64,000 nucleotides of DNA. Origin: Halopseudomonas xinjiangensis. Lineage in GTDB: Bacteria; Pseudomonadota; Gammaproteobacteria; Pseudomonadales; Pseudomonadaceae. Location: assembly GCA_011050525.1 (NCBI GenBank), contig DRFO01000021.1, positions 55,276 through 119,275 of the forward strand, given 5' to 3'. A program made the translations under genes and the position numbers. The notes under the pieces are model-generated. The model saw only the letters and a list, made by a program, of their open reading frames with translations. It was not told where the DNA came from and searched no databases. Numbering within the stretch: the first letter of the stretch is position 1; each line of letters opens with the position of its first letter. This document shows positions 42,353 through 51,092 of this stretch, in pieces.

Positions 42353-44578
42353 TCAATAGGTCCAGGTTAGCGTCGCCATGGCGTTGCGCGGCGCGGCATA
42401 GTAGGACTGGGACCAATACAGGCTGGTCAGATACTTGCGATCAAGCAGGTTGTTGACGTTCAAGGCGATGTTGAAATGCTCATCCAGATCGTAGCTGGCC
42501 AGGGCATTGACCACTGCATACGAGCCCTGTCGGCTAACGATCTGATCGCCGGACGCTGTAGTACCTTCCTCCCGGAATATCTCGCTCTGCCAGTTTACGC
42601 TTCCCCCTATCTTTAACCCGTCGAGCTGCGGCACTTTGTAGGTGGTGCTCAGGTAGGCAAAGTTCTGCGGGATGTACGTGCGGGTCTTGCGACCCTCGGT
42701 ATCTTCCAGCGAGAACAGATGCGTCAGGCCCGAGCTGAGTTCCCAGTTGGGCGTCAGTTGGCCGGCGAGGGTCAGCTCGTAGCCCTTGGAGGTGGTGTCG
42801 ACCGGGGCATAGAAGGAAAAACCAGCATCGCTGTCGAAACCAGCGTATTCGGCGGTATTTTCCTGCTTGGTACGAAACAGCGCGACACTGGCGTTGAGGC
42901 GCTTGTGGAACCATTCGCCCTTGATGCCGCCCTCGACACTATTGCCCTCGATGGGCTCAAGGGTATTTTTTGAAGCATCCACCAGATACTGCGGACTGAA
43001 AATTTCGGTATAGCTTGCGTATCCAGAGTAGTTGTCGTTGAGATCATAAACTGCGCCGAAGTAAGGCGTTGTCTTGGACCGACTGTATTCATGCGGATCA
43101 CTCAGTTGAAAACCGCTGCTGTCCAGCTGTGTATAGTTGGCGCCGGCGACCAGCTTGAGTTTGTCAGTGGCGTTAAGGTGGGCTGCTGTGTAAAAGCTGC
43201 GGCGATAGGTGACGTAGTCGCTCGAACTGGTCAGCCCTTCGTCGAAGGCGGGGCGGGGGAAATTGCCGTTGTATTCGAAGACTGGTGGTAACGGGGTGCC
43301 TATCTCGTCGTCGTAGGAAGTCCAGCGATTGGTGCTGCGCGACCAATTGGTGCCAGCTACCACCTCGTGGGTACGCCCGAACAGATCAAACGGACCTTTA
43401 ATATAAACATCGCCCAGGAGTTGCCTTTCGATACGGTCGTATTTGGAGGCGTAGGTGGTCAGGCCCAGGCCAGTTTGCCGGTCAGGTACGCCAATAACCA
43501 CCAGTTGCTCGGCATCCGAGGTGATTTCCCGGTAACTGAGCGAGGCCTTGCTTTGCCATCCGCCGGCCCAGTCTGTGTTCAGCTCGGCGAAAGCCTGCTT
43601 GTCGTCCGTGTTCCAGTAGGTCCAGTCAGGTGAGCTGCTGTGCGAGCGGCTGTAATCGATCTTCGAGCCGTCGGTGTAATACAACGAAAGCGCGCCCCAC
43701 ATAATGCCCTCGGGGCGGTTGCGCTGTTCCGAATAACCGAAGGTGGCCGTGGAGCTGTCGGTCAGATCGGCCTCTATGATCCCGGAGAACACCGTCTTGC
43801 TCAGGGAATAGCGGTCCAGGTAAGAGTCGCCGTCCTGTCCGGCGGCGACCACTCGGCCACGTAGCGTGCCCGCTTCATTCATCGGTCCAGATACGTCGAT
43901 TTCCGCCCGGCGGGTCTGCCAGGAACCATAGCTGATCGCGCCGCTGGCCTGAAGTTCATCGGTAGGCCGCTTGCGTACGAAGTTGATGGTGGCGGCAGGG
44001 TTGCCTGGCGATGCGGTAAGCCCGTTGGCGCCCTTGAGTATTTCCACATGGTCATAAAGCGCGGTGTCGATGTCGCCCATCTGTTCTGACGTGGTGAAGG
44101 GCAGCCCAAGGCCGTCTATCTGGAAATTGGATACGTCGAAGCCGCGCACGGAATAGTAAGTCCGGTCCGTTTCCACCCGCTGCACATTGACGCCGCCCGC
44201 GCGCAGCAGATCTGTCGCATTGTTGAGCCTGAAATCCTCGATCTGCTGTTGGGTAACGGTAATGGTGGTCTGGGGTGTTTCCCGCGGCGACAGCTCCAAC
44301 CTGGTGGCGGTGCTGGTGGAGCCGATGGTGTAGGAGTCGCTTTGCTCGGTGACGCTGGGCGGAGCGCCGTTGACGCCAGTGATGGTCATCGGCTTGAGCA
44401 TCACTTCCGCGCTGTCGGTCTCACCAGCGCCGGTCTCGGCGGCGAGTGCGGCGTGCGGGCTGAACAGCAGGGCGGCGGGTGTCAGGCTCAGGGCGGCAGC
44501 CAGCGTGTAGGGGCTCGATGCGGCCCGGAGCAGGCTCAGGCGGGATTGGCCGGGCAGGCGGTAAGTGCGAAGTGTCAT
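42353..44578 (-). CDS. TonB-dependent siderophore receptor
   Basis: Outer-membrane ferric-siderophore receptor of 741 residues. After a long signal region, the plug domain begins with MLKPMTITGVNGAPPSV. It holds SPRETPQTTITVTQQQIEDF, YYSVRGFDVSNFQIDG and the conserved VEILKGANGLTASPGNPAAT. A 22-strand barrel follows, ending ALNVNNLLDRKYLTSLYW and a terminal aromatic (TLTWTY). There is no N-terminal STN signalling domain, so it is not a transducer of the FpvA type. It lies 107 bp after the Rieske gene on the same strand and probably completes the siderophore operon. It should recognise the product made there. Confidence 0.93.
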   Translation of the reverse strand: MTLRTYRLPGQSRLSLLRAASSPYTLAAALSLTPAALLFSPHAALAAETGAGETDSAEVMLKPMTITGVNGAPPSVTEQSDSYTIGSTSTATRLELSPRETPQTTITVTQQQIEDFRLNNATDLLRAGGVNVQRVETDRTYYSVRGFDVSNFQIDGLGLPFTTSEQMGDIDTALYDHVEILKGANGLTASPGNPAATINFVRKRPTDELQASGAISYGSWQTRRAEIDVSGPMNEAGTLRGRVVAAGQDGDSYLDRYSLSKTVFSGIIEADLTDSSTATFGYSEQRNRPEGIMWGALSLYYTDGSKIDYSRSHSSSPDWTYWNTDDKQAFAELNTDWAGGWQSKASLSYREITSDAEQLVVIGVPDRQTGLGLTTYASKYDRIERQLLGDVYIKGPFDLFGRTHEVVAGTNWSRSTNRWTSYDDEIGTPLPPVFEYNGNFPRPAFDEGLTSSSDYVTYRRSFYTAAHLNATDKLKLVAGANYTQLDSSGFQLSDPHEYSRSKTTPYFGAVYDLNDNYSGYASYTEIFSPQYLVDASKNTLEPIEGNSVEGGIKGEWFHKRLNASVALFRTKQENTAEYAGFDSDAGFSFYAPVDTTSKGYELTLAGQLTPNWELSSGLTHLFSLEDTEGRKTRTYIPQNFAYLSTTYKVPQLDGLKIGGSVNWQSEIFREEGTTASGDQIVSRQGSYAVVNALASYDLDEHFNIALNVNNLLDRKYLTSLYWSQSYYAAPRNAMATLTWTY

Positions 44579-44685
44579 GGTGCTGTCTCTATAAATGGTT
44601 GATTGGAGTGTTGGCAGACTACGGGCGTGTCAGATCATCAGTTCCTTCCTTGGGCTGGTTGGTGTTGGTTGGACGTAGGGCAGTG

Positions 44686-45870
44686 TTACGCTGCGCCTGG
44701 ATTGATTGCCTGGCCCATCACTGAGCGATACCAGCCGTGGAAGTGCTGCATGCCTTCCTCAAGTGGAATCTGGTAGGGCCCGCTGTCTTCAATGCCGCGT
44801 TGATACAAGGCCTGCCGGCCTGCATCGGTGCGCTCGGCAATTTCGTCATCCTCAATGGCGGTCTCCATGTAGGCCGCGCGGTGCGATTCAATCAGCTCGC
44901 GGTTCGATGTCATCAGCGCCTTGGGGTAATAGAACTCCACCACGTTGCATGACTCGTGCACTCCCTTGGGGTAAACCGTGGAGAGCACCAGCGCGTGGGG
45001 AAAAACTTCGATCATGTGGGTGGGGTAATAGCTGGCCCAGATGGCGCCGAACCCGGGCGAAGAGCCGCCGCAATGGGCCAGTAGGCTTTGATGCCAGGCC
45101 TGGTACGCGTCTGTACCCGCGCGCGCCAGATTGGAACTCACGTTGATGCGCTGCAGGCTGTACCAGTTGCCGTATTCCCAGCTCAGTCCTTCGCTTCGCA
45201 CATAGCGCCGTAGCCCAGGATGGAAGGTGGCGATGTGGTAATCGTCGTTGTAGATTTCGAGGAAGGTTTTCCAGTTGCATTTGCAGGGGTGCATTTCGAC
45301 GTGGTCGAGCGCGTAGTCGCTGAAGTCCAGCTCCGGCCGGTCGAGCAGGGCGCCTATATCGTCGATCGGATTGCGCGGCCCTTCGAACAGAGACCCACCG
45401 ACATTGAATATCGGATACCGCGGCAGATTACGGCAGGGGCGCTCAGGAAACTTCGGCGCTCCAACGATCACGCCGGTATTGTCGTAAGTCCAGGCATGCA
45501 GTGGGCACATGATACGGTTGCCGGTCGAACGCAAGTTGCCCCGGCGAATCGTGGACTCCGGCGTGCCTGGGCTGAAATCACCGAGCATTAGAGCTTGGCG
45601 GTGGCGGCACACATTCGAAATCAGCTCGACGCCGTTTTCATTGCGCACCAGGATTCGGGAATAGTTATCGTGGGGCAAGGCATACCAGTCGCCCAGCTCA
45701 GGGACCATTTTCTCGTGGCCTATATAGCAGGCGCTGTTGCTGAATATCAGTTCCTGTTCCCTTGCGTAGATTTCTGGATCGCAATAGGTATGAATCGGCA
45801 GCTGAGGAGGCTGTTCCTGGGTACCGAAAGACGGGGCCTTGATATGAACGGTGCGGCTGGGATTGCACAT
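44686..45870 (-). CDS. Rieske non-heme iron oxygenase, alpha-subunit type, in the siderophore operon
   Basis: A 394-residue ring-hydroxylating-oxygenase-like protein. The Rieske [2Fe-2S] ligands are C88-x-H90 and C122-x2-H125; the loop between them is about 31 residues, longer than the usual 15-17. The mononuclear iron site is NDDYHIATFH with H212 and H217 and a bridging Asp at 209/210. No beta subunit, ferredoxin or reductase gene lies nearby. It follows the NIS synthetase by 51 bp on the same strand. It probably hydroxylates, oxidises or demethylates a siderophore building block or the finished molecule; the reaction is unknown to me. Alternatives are choline/betaine-type oxygenases, which share this architecture. 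Confidence 0.9.
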   Translation of the reverse strand: MCNPSRTVHIKAPSFGTQEQPPQLPIHTYCDPEIYAREQELIFSNSACYIGHEKMVPELGDWYALPHDNYSRILVRNENGVELISNVCRHRQALMLGDFSPGTPESTIRRGNLRSTGNRIMCPLHAWTYDNTGVIVGAPKFPERPCRNLPRYPIFNVGGSLFEGPRNPIDDIGALLDRPELDFSDYALDHVEMHPCKCNWKTFLEIYNDDYHIATFHPGLRRYVRSEGLSWEYGNWYSLQRINVSSNLARAGTDAYQAWHQSLLAHCGGSSPGFGAIWASYYPTHMIEVFPHALVLSTVYPKGVHESCNVVEFYYPKALMTSNRELIESHRAAYMETAIEDDEIAERTDAGRQALYQRGIEDSGPYQIPLEEGMQHFHGWYRSVMGQAINPGAA

Positions 45871-45921
45871 GCGGTGGTTCCTTGCGCTGGGATCACTGGC
45901 TCGTTCGATGAGGTTGGCTGG

Positions 45922-47790
45922 TCAGGCGTTTCCAACCTGCTCCATGTCGTTGATTGCGTGCCCCTTGCTGCGCTTGGGGGCGAAGGGTGCTACCGGATTG
46001 TCCAGCGGATCAGCCATTATCAAGCTGCCTGCTGGATCGGCCAGATCGACCATTTGCAGGTTGTTCTTGAGTTGCAGGCGGTTCAGGCAGGAATGCATGA
46101 AGTTAGGCGCAAAAAAGTCGTAGCGATCAAAGCGGTGCTGCAGCTCGGGATGGCTCCTCTGGTACTCGATGACCGATTCGGCGACGGTGCGCCAGAACGC
46201 CTGTTCAGCCATGCAATGGTTCTCGTCGAGAATCTGGCTCATATGACGGAAAACACCGTCGAACACATCGATGAAAATGCCGAGGATCTTGAAGTCTTCA
46301 GGCACGTCGACGGCAAGCCGCTCAAGTCCCTCAGGCATCCTCGCGTCCTTATCGAGAATCGCGGATTCCTCCGCAATGTCTTTCATGATTACGCGCGTCG
46401 GCACATGGCCTTCAAGTACCAGGATCAGGTTCTCACCGTGGGGCATGAACACCAGATGGTGCGCATAAAAGCAGTGAACCAGTGGCTGCAGAAAGGCCTT
46501 GAGATATTGTCTTAACCAAACCACAGGTGGCAGTGCAGAACGCCGTATCAGCTCGGGCAGCAGGGCATCGCCCTGGGGGTCGACATGCAGCAGCGCGGCC
46601 ATGGTCATTAGCCGCTCGCCGGATCGCAGCCTGGGAATCGGGCTTTCGCGCCACAGCGCAGACAGCATTTTCTTGTAGGGGCTGTCGGTCTCCAGCGCCG
46701 CCTCGTAATAGCGATTGCGATAGCCCACCGAGGCCACCTCGCGCAGGATGCTGAAACCGTAAGCTTGCAGCACTGGGTCGCTGGAGACCAACTCATGCAG
46801 GTAGGCATTGATCGCCGGGGTGCCGGCCATGTAATACGGCGACAGCCCGCGCATGAAGCCCATGTTCAGCACCGATAGCGAGGTCTTGACGTAGCATTTG
46901 CCTGGCTGGGAGACATTGAAGTAGGTCCGTACCGATTGCTGCGCGACATATTCATCTGCGCTGGTGCCCAGCGCGATAATCTTCTGATTGGCGATGTCTG
47001 CGGCAAACATGACGCTCAGCTTGTTGAACCACTGCCAGGGGTGCGCCGGCATGAACAGATATTGATCCGCTGGCAGACCCCGTTCTGCCAGCGTCCGCCG
47101 ATAGCCATCTACCACGGCATTGCCCAGTTCCTGGCGCGTCAGGGTGTCGTGATCCAGCCCAGGGATGGCGGCAAAATGCGCATTGTCCCGGTGCACGGCA
47201 AGCCAGACGATGGCGAAGCGAGAACCGGTCTCCGGCGCATACATATGATAGTCAGAGGCGCTAAACCCCAGGCGACCGTTATTGGCGACAAAGCCGGGGT
47301 GGCCCTCGATCATGCCTGACTCAAGGTCTTGATAATCGGCATCTGCCAGGGCGGCGCTACTCATCGCTGGGCGCTTGTGCTTATAGGCGGCTCCGTAGAG
47401 CGTGCTGCTGATTTCGTCCAGGTAAACGGGGAGCTTGTCGGCGGGGATGTGTAGCTGGCGCTTGAAATCATTGATGAACGTCAGCGCGTCGAGTTCAGGC
47501 TGTGCCTGGCCCTGCACCTGACGCTCAATGGTCGCCGGATCGACATGCCAATGCCGCAGCGCCATGGTGCGGGCCTCGAAGCTGTAGCGGCACTCGGGCG
47601 TATCGGCCTCAAGTAGATAGCGTGACCAGCCTGCGCGGCTGGCACTGCTTATCAGTCTCGGTGTGAATACCTGCTCATGGGCAAACTCCGCGATGGCTTT
47701 GCGCACCAGCAACCGGTTGACCTTGCTCCAGACCTGGGGATGAAGATGGGTGACGACGGGCGCTGGTCGGTTCAATTGTGAAGCAGTCAT
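45922..47790 (-). CDS. NIS siderophore synthetase (IucA/IucC family, DesD-like)
   Basis: ATP-dependent NRPS-independent siderophore synthetase, 622 residues, normal length. It has EGHPGFVANNGRLGFSASDY, PAHPWQWFNKLS, SLSVLNMGFMRGLSPYYM and HGENLILVLEGHVPTR, all near the adenylate-binding site. The C-terminal fold is FhuF-like. Only one NIS enzyme is present, and it looks closer to DesD/PubC-type enzymes than to the citrate-using IucA/IucC pair. Such enzymes join and cyclise N-hydroxy-N-acyl diamines (desferrioxamine, bisucaberin, putrebactin). Preceded six bases earlier by the acyltransferase gene. Confidence 0.92.
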   Translation of the reverse strand: MTASQLNRPAPVVTHLHPQVWSKVNRLLVRKAIAEFAHEQVFTPRLISSASRAGWSRYLLEADTPECRYSFEARTMALRHWHVDPATIERQVQGQAQPELDALTFINDFKRQLHIPADKLPVYLDEISSTLYGAAYKHKRPAMSSAALADADYQDLESGMIEGHPGFVANNGRLGFSASDYHMYAPETGSRFAIVWLAVHRDNAHFAAIPGLDHDTLTRQELGNAVVDGYRRTLAERGLPADQYLFMPAHPWQWFNKLSVMFAADIANQKIIALGTSADEYVAQQSVRTYFNVSQPGKCYVKTSLSVLNMGFMRGLSPYYMAGTPAINAYLHELVSSDPVLQAYGFSILREVASVGYRNRYYEAALETDSPYKKMLSALWRESPIPRLRSGERLMTMAALLHVDPQGDALLPELIRRSALPPVVWLRQYLKAFLQPLVHCFYAHHLVFMPHGENLILVLEGHVPTRVIMKDIAEESAILDKDARMPEGLERLAVDVPEDFKILGIFIDVFDGVFRHMSQILDENHCMAEQAFWRTVAESVIEYQRSHPELQHRFDRYDFFAPNFMHSCLNRLQLKNNLQMVDLADPAGSLIMADPLDNPVAPFAPKRSKGHAINDMEQVGNA

Positions 47791-47796
47791 CTGGAT

Positions 47797-48369
47797 TTAT
47801 CCTCTGAGCGAATAGGCAAAATCTGTCGGGGTGCAAAAGGCCAGTTGGGCTGTTTTGCCCGGTAACTCGATGGTGGTGTCGTTGACGAAGCCAACCATGG
47901 CATTAAGGCGGTGTACCTTGGTGTTGCGCACGTCGGGCTCAACCACTACGCGTCGAGCGCTCAGGTGATCAAACAGATACGCCATGACGGTGCGCAAGAC
48001 GTCGCGCGTGTAATGTCGTACCGGCTGGTGGCTCGGTCCGACGAAGAAGTGCATGCCGATATCGCCCGGTTGCACGGGGTAAAGCTGGCCCAGCGGGTCT
48101 TGCGCTGGGTCGTAGTACTCGACGACGAAGGCTGGCGCGTCGTCATGGAGCCCCATGCAGGCCTGCAGTCGACCGCTGGCGGCCGCGCTTGCATAAAAGT
48201 CACGGGTGCCTTCAAGGCTCAGGTGTTGCATGTTCCAGTAGTGCGCGTAATCCATCTGGAACCAGGGGTGGATCACTTTTATATCGCTCTCCAGATCCAG
48301 TGGGCGGACGGAGAAAGCGGGGTTCAAACCCAGGCGTTCTCTGGATGGGAACACAGGTTCAGCTCGCAT
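47797..48369 (-). CDS. Siderophore GNAT acyltransferase (IucB/DesC/RhbD-like)
   Basis: N-acyltransferase of 190 residues that acylates the hydroxylamine made by the N-hydroxylase, forming the hydroxamate. I chose ATG 48369 (AGGAG nine bases upstream). FSVRPLDLESDIKVIHPWF, FVVEYYDPAQDPLGQLY, DIGMHFFVGPSHQPVRHYT and RRVVVEPDVRNTKVHRLN are typical of this siderophore branch. Overlaps the exporter gene by 11 bases. Acetyl-CoA or succinyl-CoA could be the donor; sequence alone does not say. Confidence 0.9.
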   Translation of the reverse strand: MRAEPVFPSRERLGLNPAFSVRPLDLESDIKVIHPWFQMDYAHYWNMQHLSLEGTRDFYASAAASGRLQACMGLHDDAPAFVVEYYDPAQDPLGQLYPVQPGDIGMHFFVGPSHQPVRHYTRDVLRTVMAYLFDHLSARRVVVEPDVRNTKVHRLNAMVGFVNDTTIELPGKTAQLAFCTPTDFAYSLRG

Positions 48370-49558
48370 GACTGAGTTCTCCTGTTTCAGCATGGCGCCG
48401 ATCGACGCCGAAGAAACCCCGATCTATCGCGGCAACCAGCAGCATTCCGCAGGCGGCGATCAGGAATGTCGTGGGAATACCAACCAGGCTGACCAGGAAC
48501 CCGGCGCTGAACGAAGAGAGCAGCACGCCGAGGTTCTGAAAAAAGTTGGTGACGCTGAAGTCGCGGGCATAGGCGTCTGGCGTGCTCACTTTGAACAGCG
48601 TCACTTCCAGCTTGATGATTACCTGGTACATGGCCCAGCCATAGAGGCAACGACCGATGATGATCAATGGCAGCGAAGGGGTCGCCTGGAGTGCCAGGCC
48701 CACCGCCCCCAGCAACAGATTGCCAAGGGTGTGCTCCATCAGTCGCGGAGTGCGCTTCATTCGATGTTTGATCAGCAACGCCACCAGCGCGACCATGCCG
48801 GGGATGGCAAACACCACGCCGGTGAGCATCTGTTGATGAATACCTGAAGTGGCTTCCCAGTACACCGAAAAGAATGGCCGGACCAGATAGGCGCTGAAGT
48901 CGAACAGCAGCATCAGCAAGCACAGCTTGAGTAAAACCGATAGCGAGCCAGCGGTGCGCTTCGGTAACACGGCTTTTCTGTCTGCAAGGCTGGCAGACAG
49001 CACTCTGACTACCTTACCCCTGCGGATCAGATAGATGCACAGCGCCATCTGCGCGAAATCACCTGCGGCCATCAGCCATAGACAGAAGCGTGGCCCGTAT
49101 TCCTGAAGCGCCAGGCCCCCGACCGCCGCGCCGAAAATGGCACCTATATGGATAACCACGGAGAGCAGTCCCATGGTGATGCTGTGGTTCTCGGGCTTTT
49201 CCAGGCGCATCAGATACGGAAACATCAGTAGGTAGCTGGCCTTGGTCATGAACATGAGCAGGGTCAGCGCCCAGTAGGACTCCACGTTTGGCGCCCAGGC
49301 GGCTGCGACGCACAGCGAGGCAGCGACAAATTGCGTATACACCAGCAGATGCATGGTCTCTACGTGCCGATTCACCCGCGCCCAGACCGGCAACATGCAC
49401 ATGACGGCAATGGAAATCGCTGCTATATAGGCGCCCACATGCACTGAACTGGTCAGGCCGTAGCGAGCCTGGAAAAACTGCGGATAAAAGGCGATCAGGA
49501 TGGAATCGCTGATGACGCCGAACGCCGACATGATCAAAATCGTGGTACGCAGCGTCAT
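48359..49558 (-). CDS. MFS siderophore exporter
   Basis: Twelve-helix major facilitator protein of 399 residues. It starts MTLRTTILIMSAFGVISDSI and has a basic loop (RVNRHVETM) after helix 2 and MIRRGKVVRVL in the central loop. Its place between N-hydroxylase (ATGA overlap) and acyltransferase (11-base overlap) indicates export of the siderophore from the cytoplasm. No drug-pump signature was noticed. Confidence 0.87.
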   Translation of the reverse strand: MTLRTTILIMSAFGVISDSILIAFYPQFFQARYGLTSSVHVGAYIAAISIAVMCMLPVWARVNRHVETMHLLVYTQFVAASLCVAAAWAPNVESYWALTLLMFMTKASYLLMFPYLMRLEKPENHSITMGLLSVVIHIGAIFGAAVGGLALQEYGPRFCLWLMAAGDFAQMALCIYLIRRGKVVRVLSASLADRKAVLPKRTAGSLSVLLKLCLLMLLFDFSAYLVRPFFSVYWEATSGIHQQMLTGVVFAIPGMVALVALLIKHRMKRTPRLMEHTLGNLLLGAVGLALQATPSLPLIIIGRCLYGWAMYQVIIKLEVTLFKVSTPDAYARDFSVTNFFQNLGVLLSSFSAGFLVSLVGIPTTFLIAACGMLLVAAIDRGFFGVDRRHAETGELSHAS

Positions 49559-50895
49559 TGGGGAGAGCCTTTATGCTCGACCTGTACGAATCCGCTATCA
49601 GCGCCTGGAGCGAAATCCTGAAAAACGGTGCGGGCCTCGCAAGGGTAAAAATCCCGCCCCGTCAGTTCGAAGATCAGACGGCTGTTGCGGTAGCAGGCCA
49701 GACCGAGATCGGGATTGGTAATGCCGTGGCTCTGGAGCCCAACGTTTTGCACGAAAATATCCCTGTTTTCATGATCGACCGCCCAGTTCTTCGACGGTGC
49801 GTAGCGGCCTGTCGTGTCCCAGCGGATACAGTGGCGAATTCCTTCGATGAAGCTTGGCAACTGATAGCGATAGCCGGTGGCGAAGACCAGGCCGTCCGTT
49901 ACATGCCGGTAGGTTTGGCCTAGCTGAGCGTGTTCGAATTGAAGAGCCCATTTCCCGCTCTCGGGGACGCGCTCGCATTGGCTGAGCGCCAGGTTGGTCA
50001 ACAGCCGGGCGGGCAAGGCGGCGCGATGACGGCGCTCGTCGAGCGTGTCGTAAATGTTTTCTATCAGAGAATGGTTGATGCCGTTATAGATGCTGCGCTG
50101 ATCGTCCAGCGTCCGTGCCTTGACCTCGGTCGGCAGCTCGTAGAAATAATTGCCGTAGTCGGGGGTGATCAGCTCGAGAGTAAGCCGAGCACTTTCCATC
50201 TGGAAGAAGCGCTGGGCGCGGGTCACCCAGTTCAGCGTATACCCATGGCGCTCCGAGTCCTGCAGCAGATCCTGATAAACCTCTGCACCGCTTTGGCCGC
50301 TGCCAATGACCGTGATGTTCCCGCATTGCTGCAACGCGTCCTTGTTTGCCAGATAGTTGGCGGTGTGAATGGCACGGCTGGCATCAGCAGGGCAGCAGCA
50401 TTCAGGTATGTGCGGGACGCTGCCGATGCCCAGGACAAGCCTCTTGCTGCGAAACTGGAACGTCCGGTTTTCCGGGCCATATACGCCCGACACGACGTAG
50501 CCGGGCAGCGCTGGGTCGTGCCAGATTTCCTGAACATGGTGATGAAACCGGACATTGTCCAGCTGCGCTGCTACCCATTTGCAATAGCGGTCAAACTCGC
50601 TTCGGGAGAGGTACCAGTTTTCGCGGATGTAATAGGTGTAGAGTCGGCCTTGTTGCTTGCAGTAGTTGAGGTAACTGAAGCGGCTGGTGGGATCTGCCAT
50701 CGATACCAGGTCAGCAAGAAAGGGATTTTGCAGCGTGGTCCCGTTCAGCATCATGCCTGGGTGCCAGCTAAATTCGGTTTTCTGGTCGAGGAACAGGCTG
50801 CGGACGCCGCCCAGTGGCGTAGTCAGACATGCGAGCCCCAGATTGAATGGCCCGACTCCAACGGCAATGAAATCGTAGGGGTGATCGTCCGCCAC
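49555..50895 (-). CDS. Lysine/ornithine/diamine N-hydroxylase (IucD/PvdA/DesB-like)
   Basis: FAD- and NADPH-dependent N-monooxygenase, 446 residues, first enzyme of the pathway. FAD site GVGPFNLGLACLT, NADPH site IGSGQSGAEVYQDLL, and the late motif VFATGYRYQLP with the C-terminal NPDLGLACYRNS. Substrate Lys, cadaverine or putrescine is not decidable by eye; next to a DesD-like synthetase a diamine is plausible. No amino acid decarboxylase gene is in the window. First gene of the operon behind a Fur box. Confidence 0.92.
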   Translation of the reverse strand: MADDHPYDFIAVGVGPFNLGLACLTTPLGGVRSLFLDQKTEFSWHPGMMLNGTTLQNPFLADLVSMADPTSRFSYLNYCKQQGRLYTYYIRENWYLSRSEFDRYCKWVAAQLDNVRFHHHVQEIWHDPALPGYVVSGVYGPENRTFQFRSKRLVLGIGSVPHIPECCCPADASRAIHTANYLANKDALQQCGNITVIGSGQSGAEVYQDLLQDSERHGYTLNWVTRAQRFFQMESARLTLELITPDYGNYFYELPTEVKARTLDDQRSIYNGINHSLIENIYDTLDERRHRAALPARLLTNLALSQCERVPESGKWALQFEHAQLGQTYRHVTDGLVFATGYRYQLPSFIEGIRHCIRWDTTGRYAPSKNWAVDHENRDIFVQNVGLQSHGITNPDLGLACYRNSRLIFELTGRDFYPCEARTVFQDFAPGADSGFVQVEHKGSPQ

Positions 50896-50938
50896 TTGTG
50901 CACCTTATGAACCAGAAGAGTTCAAGGATGCTAGTAAG

Positions 50939-50957
50939 AATGATAATGATTGTCAAT
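50939..50957 (-). promoter_or_regulatory. Fur box before the siderophore operon
   Basis: AATGATAATGATTGTCAAT matches the Fur consensus (GATAATGATTATCATTATC) closely, with a second partial match (AATGAGAAGCATTGC) 20 bp further out. It lies 44 bp upstream of the N-hydroxylase start and predicts iron repression of the whole operon. Confidence 0.85.
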
Positions 50958-51051
50958 AACTAATGAGAAGCATTGCTATTTAATGGGTGGCGCCTTCTTG
51001 GAGCGCTCCGGTAGGGCATTGAATGGGGATAACGGAGGCCGGGCAAGCTGA

Positions 51052-51081
51052 GGCCGCGCCAATTCAAATAATGGCGCGGCC
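51052..51081 (-). terminator. Hairpin after the M48 protease gene
   Basis: Perfect 9-bp stem (GGCCGCGCC / GGCGCGGCC) around a 12-base AT-rich loop, 12 bp past the stop. No T-run follows on the minus strand, but position and strength suit a transcript end. Confidence 0.6.
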
Positions 51082-51092
51082 AGGATCAAATA

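Noticed and set aside
45595..46515. 306-codon plus-strand frame opposite the Rieske and NIS genes
   Set aside because: It runs across two genes on the other strand and their intergenic gap; not protein-like.
49930..50910. 326-codon plus-strand frame opposite the N-hydroxylase
   Set aside because: Mirror frame of a well-supported FAD enzyme; no recognisable motif.
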